Shown here: piece after piece, positions 1 to 5,148 of the stretch
Numbering within the stretch: the first letter of the stretch is position 1
Layout: the number at the start of each line of letters is the position of its first letter
From: Candidatus Omnitrophota bacterium
GTDB taxonomy: Bacteria; Omnitrophota; Gorgyraeia; B26-G9
Direction of reading: 5' to 3'
Assembly (NCBI GenBank): GCA_018399295.1
Contig: JAGYOO010000055.1
Coordinates: forward strand, 1-7,794
DNA: 7,794 nucleotides
Position numbers and translations under genes: made by a program
Notes under the pieces: model-generated
The model's input: only the letters and a program-made list of their open reading frames with translations
Databases searched by the model: none
Told to the model about the DNA's origin: nothing

Positions 1-369
1 GAATCCGGCCTGAAGCAGTGCGGCGTAAACATCACTGCCGGTATGATCAGTGTTCAGACAGGCGATACTTATCTCCGGCGCCTTCCGCCCCGATTTTTTA
101 AGAAAGAAAACTATCCGGGGAAGCGGATACCCGGCCTCTTTCAGCCCGTTTATAGTACTTTTAATATCATCCCCCTTAACAGCAAAAACTTCCGGAAGAT
201 CTGACTGCTGATTCAGCAGTCTTGAATAAGCTCCGGAACTGGCGCCAGGGGTAAAAGTTACCGGCTGGGCCTCAGCCGCCGAGGCCGACTGTTCGGTAAG
301 CGGTTCCACTGCCAGAACAGCTTGCGGGCAAATTAACAATATCGTACCGAACAGCAGTAAATACTTCAT
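1..369 (-). CDS. Secreted repeat protein, paralog of the gene upstream (3' end missing)
   Basis: An open frame of 123 codons runs from ATG at 369-367 off the window edge with no stop. It starts with a signal peptide (MKYLLLF, then a hydrophobic stretch, with a likely cut after VLA, residue 20), so the product is probably exported. After a low-complexity Ala/Ser/Pro-rich linker (about 21-60) come units of roughly 15 residues: 76-90 (LKEAGYPLPRIVFFL), 104-118 (CLNTDHTGSDVYAAL), and the start of a third at 118 (LLQAGF). The same layout, including the string EISI-x-CL, is found in the 182-residue protein encoded just upstream, so the two are paralogs. The ATG shares one base with that gene's TGA (TGATG), and a strong GGAGGGG ribosome site sits five bases before it, which indicates translational coupling. 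I do not recognise the family and can assign no biochemical function. That it is coding is well supported by the overlap, signal peptide and paralogy. Confidence 0.85.
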   Translation of the reverse strand, partial: MKYLLLFGTILLICPQAVLAVEPLTEQSASAAEAQPVTFTPGASSGAYSRLLNQQSDLPEVFAVKGDDIKSTINGLKEAGYPLPRIVFFLKKSGRKAPEISIACLNTDHTGSDVYAALLQAGF

Positions 370-917
370 CAATTCCCCTCCCCCATTTTTTGAAACCTCT
401 GCTCCTGAAATTTCTGCCAGTTTCCCAGACCTTCAAATCCCCGATCCGGACCGTTCGTCCGGGTCTGCTGATCGAAAAAAACACTCATCTTTGCTCCACG
501 CAAATGATCCGGAACTGCCGCGTTTGCCTCCTTCTGGGTATAACCGGACTGAATCAGGGCCGAGTGCACCTGTTCTGACTCAAATCCGGCACTTAGGCAA
601 ATAATGCTTATTTCACCCGCGCTCGCGGAGGTGCTGTTTTTTATCATTTTCACTATATTCTTTAACTCAAATCCCGACTCTTTCAGCGCTGACGCAAGCT
701 CTTTGGCCGCGCCGACCTCTCCCGGACCTTTTTCAACAGCCGCCTCAGATCCTAAAGAAGAATACGGGACCTGCTTAACTGCAATGTTCTCCCGTAAAAC
801 CGGACGAACTTCCGCCCCTTGTTCGGAACAAAACTCCGCGGGTTCCGCCTTTACCGCCGGCGCAACCGCTGGTATGGATATCATGAATATTATGATAGCG
901 GTCCACTGCTTAAACAT
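369..917 (-). CDS. Secreted protein of unknown function with three ~15-residue Gly-aromatic repeats
   Basis: This is a 182-residue protein with a signal peptide (MFKQW, then a hydrophobic core, with a likely cut after VKA, residue 24). Residues 25-70 look like a flexible linker. Residues 78-135 hold three similar units: LKESGFELKNIVKMI (78-92), CLSAGFESEQVHSAL (107-121) and LIQSGYTQKEANAAV (121-135). Their shared pattern is hydrophobic-x-x-Ser/Ala-Gly-aromatic-x4-hydrophobic-x3-hydrophobic, which suggests a short turn followed by a helix. The C-terminal part (140-182) is polar and rich in Gln, Phe and Gly. Two cysteines remain after cleavage, C30 and C107. The start ATG overlaps the stop of the PilZ gene (TAATG), with GAGG a few bases upstream. 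The next gene downstream encodes a paralog. Context links it to c-di-GMP signalling at the envelope. The repeat faintly recalls helical LKxAGY-type repeats of other bacterial surface proteins, but that is a comparison from memory and not an assignment. Confidence 0.88.
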   Translation of the reverse strand: MFKQWTAIIIFMISIPAVAPAVKAEPAEFCSEQGAEVRPVLRENIAVKQVPYSSLGSEAAVEKGPGEVGAAKELASALKESGFELKNIVKMIKNSTSASAGEISIICLSAGFESEQVHSALIQSGYTQKEANAAVPDHLRGAKMSVFFDQQTRTNGPDRGFEGLGNWQKFQEQRFQKMGEGN

Positions 918-1318
918 TAGTTTTCCTCAGGATAAACGCTGTTGTTAAACTCGGCCCGGAAAATCAAGTCTTTGAGAATCTGCTCGGTAACCGGCTCTAA
1001 CTCTGTTAGTTCTATCCCTAATTTATACTTATTCTGGTACGGAAGCTGGCATATCCAGACGATCCTTCCTCTAGCCTGGATCAATTTGACATACTCGCTT
1101 GAGTAGACCTGGAGCCTGATATTTTCATTCATGCCATAAAAATCAAATGAAAGTGTCTCAATCCCAACCATGCTAATATTCCGGCAGAAAGAATTTTTCA
1201 ACATATTAGCTCCCGGAGTATTTATCTGCATTATCTGGATCGGGCACTCCATCCGGTACCGCGGGAATCTCCTCCTGTCTTCTCCGCATTCCTTTGATTC
1301 CAAATTTTCGACTCGCAT
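917..1318 (-). CDS. PilZ-domain protein, predicted cyclic di-GMP receptor
   Basis: This 133-residue cytoplasmic protein is essentially a single PilZ domain. The N-terminal ligand-binding arginine motif is visible as RRRFPRYR (15-22). The second signature, [D/N]-x-S-x-x-G, is N47-I-S49-M-V-G52. Later family-typical beta strands are GRIVWI (84-89) and YKLGIELTEL (98-107). PilZ proteins bind intercalated c-di-GMP through these motifs and pass the signal to motility, exopolysaccharide or pilus machinery, so a single-domain member probably acts by binding a partner. The start ATG has AAGGTGA about seven bases upstream. The gene follows a terminator by about 40 bases and is coupled by a 1-base overlap to the secreted protein gene downstream. 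Both binding motifs look intact, so ligand binding is likely; the partner is unknown. Having a c-di-GMP riboswitch a few hundred bases upstream strengthens the assignment. Confidence 0.93.
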   Translation of the reverse strand: MRVENLESKECGEDRRRFPRYRMECPIQIMQINTPGANMLKNSFCRNISMVGIETLSFDFYGMNENIRLQVYSSEYVKLIQARGRIVWICQLPYQNKYKLGIELTELEPVTEQILKDLIFRAEFNNSVYPEEN

Positions 1319-1357
1319 TCTGACTCACCTTCTTTCTTGCATGGTATTTTAAACAAC

Positions 1358-1392
1358 AAAACGCCGAATCTATATCACCGATTCGGCGTTTT
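1358..1392 (-). terminator. Strong bidirectional intrinsic terminator
   Basis: AAAACGCCGAATC (1358-1370) and GATTCGGCGTTTT (1380-1392) form a perfect 13-bp inverted repeat around a 9-base loop. Read on the minus strand, the 3' arm ends in TTTT and continues GTTGTTT. Read on the plus strand it is followed by further T residues. It lies between the riboswitch-controlled gene and the PilZ gene. The upstream gene's last codons and stop (TGA at 1377-1375) lie inside the 5' arm and loop. Any transcript from the upstream promoter that reaches pilZ must read through it. Confidence 0.9.
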
Positions 1393-1749
1393 TTCAGTCA
1401 ATATAATCTGGAATACAGGCGGAGCGCGCGATCCCTGAACCGCGCACATTACCAGTCTTTTAGCAATAGATTTATTAAGTATTACGAAAGAAAGCAAAAC
1501 CAATGCGAATAAATTAAAATTCCACATAGGTAATTCAGCGGCCTGAGGGGGGGCATTTCCGGTAGCAACATCCGGTGAATTAATAATCAGAGTTGACTGA
1601 GTAAGCTGTTTTCCGACTTGATCAAGCAGCGATCGCACCGGATCCACAGCCGCCAGAGTAAAATCCACCTGAGTAAGAAACAGCGCCTGAATGAGCAGGA
1701 CTGCTGCCAGTTTAAGCCAAAAGCCGTTTTTTATTGTTTTATCTTTCAT
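1375..1749 (-). CDS. Small exported/membrane protein under c-di-GMP riboswitch control, function unknown
   Basis: This 124-residue product was not recognised as a member of any family. The N-terminus is a signal peptide or signal anchor: basic residues at 2-13, a hydrophobic core at 14-27, and a possible cut near LAA (32-34). A predicted extracytoplasmic segment (35-75) follows. A second hydrophobic segment (about 77-93, FNLFALVLLSFVILN) precedes a basic cluster (K93, K97, R98), which suggests a C-terminal anchor facing the cytoplasm. The tail (105-124) is short and polar to hydrophobic. The ATG has AAGGGA five bases upstream, directly after the T-tract of the leader terminator. The 5' leader carries a c-di-GMP-I riboswitch, so expression should follow c-di-GMP level. 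Genes under this riboswitch class often have surface, adhesion, pilus or motility roles, which suits an exported product. The stop codon lies inside the following terminator hairpin. Signal, promoter, riboswitch and ribosome site all support a real gene. Confidence 0.8.
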   Translation of the reverse strand: MKDKTIKNGFWLKLAAVLLIQALFLTQVDFTLAAVDPVRSLLDQVGKQLTQSTLIINSPDVATGNAPPQAAELPMWNFNLFALVLLSFVILNKSIAKRLVMCAVQGSRAPPVFQIILTEKTPNR

Positions 1750-1759
1750 GGCTATCCCT

Positions 1760-1810
1760 TAAAAAATAAAAGCCAACCTGCACTCTTCGGCAGCTCGGCT
1801 GTCTTGGCTT
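1760..1810 (-). terminator. Intrinsic terminator in the riboswitch leader (expression platform)
   Basis: On the minus strand AAGCCAA (1810-1804) pairs with TTGGCTT (1776-1770), and a T-rich run (TTTTATTTTTT) follows to about 1760. The 27 bases between the arms can form an extra short stem (CTGC/GCAG or CAGC/GCTG). It sits between the aptamer and the ATG at 1749, the usual place for a transcription-attenuation platform. I could not identify the antiterminator partner, so whether c-di-GMP turns the gene on or off is undetermined. Confidence 0.75.
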
Positions 1811-1821
1811 GCTAGCTCGTT

Positions 1822-1908
1822 GTCGGTGCGCCCGGCGATCATAGCAACTGCTTTAGACCCGTAGCTTTGCGCCCCCCGATTTCTCGAGGTTTGCCTCCCG
1901 TTCTCGCG
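1822..1908 (-). promoter_or_regulatory. Cyclic di-GMP-I (GEMM) riboswitch aptamer
   Basis: Read on the minus strand, the conserved GEMM-I parts appear in order: GGCAAACC (1895-1888), a stem of about 6 bp capped by a GAAA tetraloop (1883-1880), GCAAAGC (1870-1864), the tetraloop-receptor strands CTAA (1856-1853) and TATG (1843-1840) around a short AGC/GCT hairpin, and GCCGGGC (1836-1830). CCTCGA and TCGGGG flank the GAAA loop and pair with one G-U. Order, spacing and sequence match the known class, which binds c-di-GMP at the three-way junction. The base at the position equivalent to Vc2 G20 is G by my hand alignment, which favours c-di-GMP over 3',3'-cGAMP. It lies about 70 nt downstream of the predicted start site and upstream of an intrinsic terminator and the 124-residue gene. 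The outer P1 boundaries are approximate. Confidence 0.93.
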
Positions 1909-1910
1909 GG

Positions 1911-1924
1911 ACCCCAATTGGGGT
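1911..1924. repeat. 14-bp perfect palindrome between promoter and aptamer
   Basis: ACCCCAATTGGGGT is self-complementary over all 14 bases and lies in the 5' leader just before the riboswitch. A second small inverted repeat, CCCG (1897-1900) with CGGG (1907-1910), is next to it and borders the aptamer's 5' strand. It may be a protein-binding site, a dimerising RNA element, or part of alternative pairing with the riboswitch P1 stem. Nothing in the sequence decides between these. Confidence 0.5.
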
Positions 1925-1984
1925 TTTCGGATTTGTTTTCTACTTAGTTAAAATATTTAAAATGTCTTTTCTAATCCTGAATTA

Positions 1985-2013
1985 AGTATAACATACAACT
2001 CTTTTCGCGTCAA
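1985..2013 (-). promoter_or_regulatory. Sigma-70 promoter for the riboswitch leader
   Basis: On the minus strand TTGACG (2013-2008) is followed after exactly 17 bases by TATACT (1990-1985), with TG one base before the -10 (extended -10). Each hexamer matches consensus at five of six positions. Transcription should start near 1978, giving a leader of about 230 nt before the ATG at 1749. The promoter begins about 30 bases after the stop of the 90-residue membrane protein gene, so region 3 is an independent unit. Confidence 0.85.
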
Positions 2014-2044
2014 ATATTTTTTAGGGTGAGATTCTTCCTGAAAA

Positions 2045-2317
2045 TCAGCTGGACTTTCCCGAAAGCATGGAGTCAATTTTCTCTATTTTATCATTCAAGT
2101 GATTCAGCATCCGGATAATCTCAGATACCGTATAGATCAACAAAAAATAAAGAGCTCCTCCAAGCAGAAAGACAAAACCGGCGAACCATGGCGCGTCCGC
2201 TCCGCCTCTACCAATAAACGTAAGCAGGGCAATTCCCGCGAAAAATACTACAGCCACCCAGGCCAGAACCTTAAAAATTAACTGAGCCGTCTGAAGGAAC
2301 TTAAAATCACTGTTCAT
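2045..2317 (-). CDS. Small two-helix membrane protein, function unknown
   Basis: This 90-residue protein has two predicted membrane spans, about 13-35 (rich in Val, Phe, Ala) and 43-63 (FAGFVFLLGGALYFLLIYT). They are joined by a short loop with GRGGADAP, and a charged amphipathic helix (64-86, EIIRMLNHLNDKIEKIDSML) follows that could form a short coiled coil at the membrane surface. It has no signal-peptide cut site, catalytic motif or recognised family. The start is well placed: AAGGAGGGG lies two bases before the ATG, and the ROK gene stop is only 14 bases upstream, so the two are probably co-transcribed from the promoter at 3656-3684. No clear terminator follows before the next promoter. 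It may be a membrane partner of, or a target regulated with, the ROK protein, but this is only inferred from adjacency. Confidence 0.85.
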   Translation of the reverse strand: MNSDFKFLQTAQLIFKVLAWVAVVFFAGIALLTFIGRGGADAPWFAGFVFLLGGALYFLLIYTVSEIIRMLNHLNDKIEKIDSMLSGKSS

Positions 2318-2331
2318 TACCCCTCCTTAAA

Positions 2332-3543
2332 TTAAGCGTGAATAAAGATTTCCCGAATCACCAGGCTTGCGGCGCCCAGACATACTGAGTTTTCTCCCAA
2401 CCGGGAAGGAATAATTTTTACCATACTTGCCGGCTCTTCAAATGCCAGACGCCGCACCATTCTTTTGATCGGCTCAAGGATGAGATCCCCCGCCAGTTCC
2501 ATTCCACCACCGATAATGACTATCTCAGGATTAAACAGGTTGATCAGATACGCGATCCTTACCCCAAGATTTAGACCGGCCTTTTCCAGTATCTCAATTG
2601 CCGCCTCATCATTCTGCCGGGCAGCCTCAACCACCATTGGCACATCTATCTTAGCCAGGTCATCCTGGCACAATTCCTTGATTAGGGTCTGGCGGCCGGT
2701 CTTCACCGCCTCCTGCGCCGCCTGAACAATGCCAAGGTTAATGCTGCCAGGCCGGAATAATCCAAGTTCACGAGTCAGCTCCTCCCCCGCGTTCTCAAAA
2801 TTTAACTGAACCTCACCCGCGCTCCCACCGGCTCCGGCATAAATCTCGCCTTTGATGATAATCCCGCACCCAACGTCGGAAAACATATACAGTACATTTT
2901 CGATTTCCGCGTCCAGGCCGATCCTTTTCTCTCCAAACGCGGCCACAGTGGCGTCATTACCAACGAAAGTCGGGATTCCAAACTCCCGCTCAATCAGATT
3001 TTTGATAGAGATATAACTTGCCGCCGTTTTCCCCCGTTTAGGATCAGTATCCCGAACCGTTCCTGCCTTCGCGTCAATAATACCGGAAAGCCCCAGGCCC
3101 AGCCCCCGGATCTTCTTGGCCTCCACCTGCCCCCGCTCAATCACCTCATATATCAGCTCGATCGACTTGCTGATAACCTCCTCCATAGAATCACTCGGAC
3201 GGGGCTTTTTCACCTTGGTAATCATATTAAGCGAAAGATCAGTAAGAGCGGCGATTATATATTCAGGTCCGATATCAATACCGATAACAAAACAGTTTCG
3301 ACTGTTAAGTTCCACCAGTGTCGGTTTTCTTCCGCCGCTGGAAATATCCAGACCCTTTTCAATGACCAGATCTTTTTTAATATAGTTATTAACATAGTTT
3401 GAAACAGTTACTATATTATACTTCGTTATCCGGGACACCTCTGTACGGGTTACCGGGCCATACCTTCTTATTACCTCGAGAATATCAAGATTCTTTCTTT
3501 CTCGATCAGATAAGATCTGATCTTTAAATACCGCGCCTTTCAT
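2332..3543 (-). CDS. ROK-family transcriptional regulator (NagC/XylR type), zinc motif absent
   Basis: The 403-residue protein has the length and order of NagC/Mlc/XylR regulators. A winged helix-turn-helix fills about 18-75 (ILEVIRRYGPVTRTEVSRIT, wing with SSGGRKP at 69-74), followed by a ROK sugar-kinase-like domain. Kinase-fold marks include DIGPEYI (90-96), NDATVAAFGE (196-205, with the catalytic-type Asp197), GCGIIIKGEIYAGAGGSAGE (225-244) and an IIGGGMELAG nucleotide-site motif near residue 345. Two departures stand out. The usual DxGGT phosphate loop reads DIGPE, and the zinc motif (His plus CxCGxxGCxE) normally just after GxAGE is missing: 245-280 hold no Cys or His. It is therefore probably a DNA-binding regulator and not a working sugar kinase; its effector is unknown. 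AGGAGGAG lies two bases before the ATG. It has its own promoter, a leader palindrome suggests autoregulation, and a small membrane protein gene follows closely. Confidence 0.92.
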   Translation of the reverse strand: MKGAVFKDQILSDRERKNLDILEVIRRYGPVTRTEVSRITKYNIVTVSNYVNNYIKKDLVIEKGLDISSGGRKPTLVELNSRNCFVIGIDIGPEYIIAALTDLSLNMITKVKKPRPSDSMEEVISKSIELIYEVIERGQVEAKKIRGLGLGLSGIIDAKAGTVRDTDPKRGKTAASYISIKNLIEREFGIPTFVGNDATVAAFGEKRIGLDAEIENVLYMFSDVGCGIIIKGEIYAGAGGSAGEVQLNFENAGEELTRELGLFRPGSINLGIVQAAQEAVKTGRQTLIKELCQDDLAKIDVPMVVEAARQNDEAAIEILEKAGLNLGVRIAYLINLFNPEIVIIGGGMELAGDLILEPIKRMVRRLAFEEPASMVKIIPSRLGENSVCLGAASLVIREIFIHA

Positions 3544-3617
3544 ATCTCCTCCTGCATTTCATTCTTTATTTTTATTCAATACTTTAAAAACTAAACAAAA
3601 AAAATTTAAACCATAAA

Positions 3618-3632
3618 TAAGTCAACGACTTA
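3618..3632. promoter_or_regulatory. Candidate operator palindrome in the ROK gene leader
   Basis: TAAGTC-AAC-GACTTA is a perfect 6-bp inverted repeat with a 3-base centre. It lies roughly 17-31 bases downstream of the predicted start site and about 75 bases before the ROK ATG, in very AT-rich DNA. Position and symmetry fit a repressor site, and ROK repressors such as NagC use AT-flanked palindromes. Binding by this particular protein is inferred. Confidence 0.45.
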
Positions 3633-3655
3633 ATACATTTTTAAATAACATAAAA

Positions 3656-3684
3656 AGTATAACACCACGGTTTTTCACTGTCAA
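3656..3684 (-). promoter_or_regulatory. Strong sigma-70 promoter for the ROK gene
   Basis: On the minus strand a perfect TTGACA (3684-3679) is followed after 17 bases by TATACT (3661-3656), with TG one base before the -10. The predicted start is near 3649, about 105 bases before the ROK ATG at 3543. The -35 begins 18 bases after the cysS stop. I see no clear intrinsic terminator between cysS and this promoter, so cysS transcripts may run on into the ROK gene. Confidence 0.88.
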
Positions 3685-3702
3685 GAAAATCTGAAAATTA
3701 TT

Positions 3703-5148
3703 TCACATCCCTCTGCGCCAGGTAGTTTTTTCCTTTTTATCTTCCAGAATAACTCCCGCCTCATTCAGCCGGGCCCGGACAAGATCCGCGTACCGATACT
3801 CTTTCTTTTCCCTTAGATAACGACGCACCTCTATAATAATTTCCATCAATCGGCCGACAAGCTCATCTTCCCCTCCCAAACTCGCAGACTGGAACAGGCC
3901 AAGTACCTCTCCCCTTGATTTAAGGAGCCGGGACAGGGCAACAAGATACCCCTTTTTCGCTTCTACGGTCAGGGACTCATCTTCAAAAGTCTTATTGCCG
4001 GAATTGACAACCTCAAACAGAACGGCTAGCGCCTCGGCAGTATTAAAATCGTCTTCCATGGCCTCCTGAAACCGACAGCTGAACCTCTCAAGCTCCCGGC
4101 TTGACTTTTTATCCAAAGAAACCGCTTCCCCCCCTGTTTTTTTAAAATCCTCTACCCGGCTGAAAAAAACGCTGAACCTTTTCAAGGCACTCTCGCTCTC
4201 TTCAAGCTTCCGTTTACTGTAATCAACCGGATGGGAATAATGGCTGGAGAGAAAAAGAACCTTCAGAGCATCAACTGATGCCTGATGAATAACATCATTT
4301 AAAGTAACGAAGTTATTCAGGGACTTGGACATTTTTTCATTCTCCACTGTTACCAGTCCGTTATGGATCCAATACCGGGCAAAAGGTCTTCCCGCGCCCT
4401 GGGCCTGAGCGATCTCGTTTTCGTGATGTGGAAATATCAAGTCGCGGCCTCCGCCGTGTATATCGAATTCCGGCCCCAAATACCGGGTGCTCATGACAGA
4501 GCATTCAATGTGCCAACCCGGGCGGCCTCTCCCCCAAGGGCTTTCCCAGGAAGGCTCTTCAGGTTTTGCCTGTTTCCAGAGCGCGAAATCCAACGGATCC
4601 AGCTTGTTTCCTTCCGGACCGATCCGGGATCCGGCAATCATCTGATCCGCACTCTGGTGGGACAGCTTCCCATAATCAGTAAACTTTCTAACCCGAAAAT
4701 AGACATCACCGTCGGCTGCATAGGCCATTTCTTTATCAATAAGCTCGCTGATCATCTCGATCATGTCCGGAATATGCTCAGTAGCCCGCGGCTGCACTTC
4801 CGGTGGCAAGATTCCGAAAGCAGCCAAATCGCGTTCATAGGACTCGGTATACCTTGCCGCGATCTCCCTTACTTTATCATCAAGTCCAGACTTGGATACG
4901 GCTTCCGTGCGTGCCCGATTGATTATCTTATCGTCGACATCCGTAATATTTCTCACCATCCGCACCTTGAGCCCGGAAAATTCAAGATAGCGGCGGATAA
5001 AATCGAATACATACGCGGCCCGAAGATGGCCGATATGGCTATCGTCGTAAACTGTGGGCCCGCAAACATAGATACTCGCCTGTCCGGGATGAAGCGGAAT
5101 AAACTCTTCCTTCCGGCTCGTAAGAGAATTATATATCTTTACTGCCAT
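3703..5148 (-). CDS. cysS: Cysteinyl-tRNA synthetase
   Basis: This class I aminoacyl-tRNA synthetase activates cysteine with ATP and loads it onto tRNA-Cys in the cytoplasm. At 481 residues it is full length. The HIGH motif is HIGH at 38-41 (within VYDDSHIGHLRAA) and the KMSKS loop is 272-276. The family's zinc ligands, which help select cysteine, are visible as C29 (VCGPTVYD), C216 (GWHIECS), H241 and E245 (HHENE). The remaining C-terminal part is helical and fits the tRNA-binding DALR-type region. It starts at ATG 5148, inside the end of cysE (20-base overlap), with AAGGA about seven bases upstream, so translation is probably coupled to cysE. Pairing cysE with cysS puts cysteine synthesis and use in one transcript, as in Firmicutes. 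I see no frameshift or lost active-site residue. Confidence 0.98.
   Translation of the reverse strand: MAVKIYNSLTSRKEEFIPLHPGQASIYVCGPTVYDDSHIGHLRAAYVFDFIRRYLEFSGLKVRMVRNITDVDDKIINRARTEAVSKSGLDDKVREIAARYTESYERDLAAFGILPPEVQPRATEHIPDMIEMISELIDKEMAYAADGDVYFRVRKFTDYGKLSHQSADQMIAGSRIGPEGNKLDPLDFALWKQAKPEEPSWESPWGRGRPGWHIECSVMSTRYLGPEFDIHGGGRDLIFPHHENEIAQAQGAGRPFARYWIHNGLVTVENEKMSKSLNNFVTLNDVIHQASVDALKVLFLSSHYSHPVDYSKRKLEESESALKRFSVFFSRVEDFKKTGGEAVSLDKKSSRELERFSCRFQEAMEDDFNTAEALAVLFEVVNSGNKTFEDESLTVEAKKGYLVALSRLLKSRGEVLGLFQSASLGGEDELVGRLMEIIIEVRRYLREKKEYRYADLVRARLNEAGVILEDKKEKTTWRRGM

Noticed and set aside
604..948. Plus-strand open frame (114 codons) opposite the 182-residue secreted protein, with a hydrophobic start.
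   Set aside because: The minus-strand frame has a signal peptide, ribosome site, coupled stop/start junctions and a paralog; the plus frame has none of these.
1369..1401. Possible minus-strand promoter for pilZ: TTGACT (1401-1396) with AT-rich GATATA or TATAGA in the terminator loop.
   Set aside because: The spacers would be 19 or 21 bases and the -10 candidates match consensus poorly. The strings are also explained by the coding end and the terminator loop.
1402..1407. Plus-strand TATAAT after the terminator as a promoter.
   Set aside because: No -35-like hexamer lies 16-18 bases upstream and no plus-strand gene follows.
3544..3702. Terminator for the cysteine/isoprenoid operon in the AT-rich gap after cysS.
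   Set aside because: Only short A/T-rich self-complementary stretches were found. There is no GC-containing stem with a T-tract; the gap is explained by promoter, palindrome and ribosome site.
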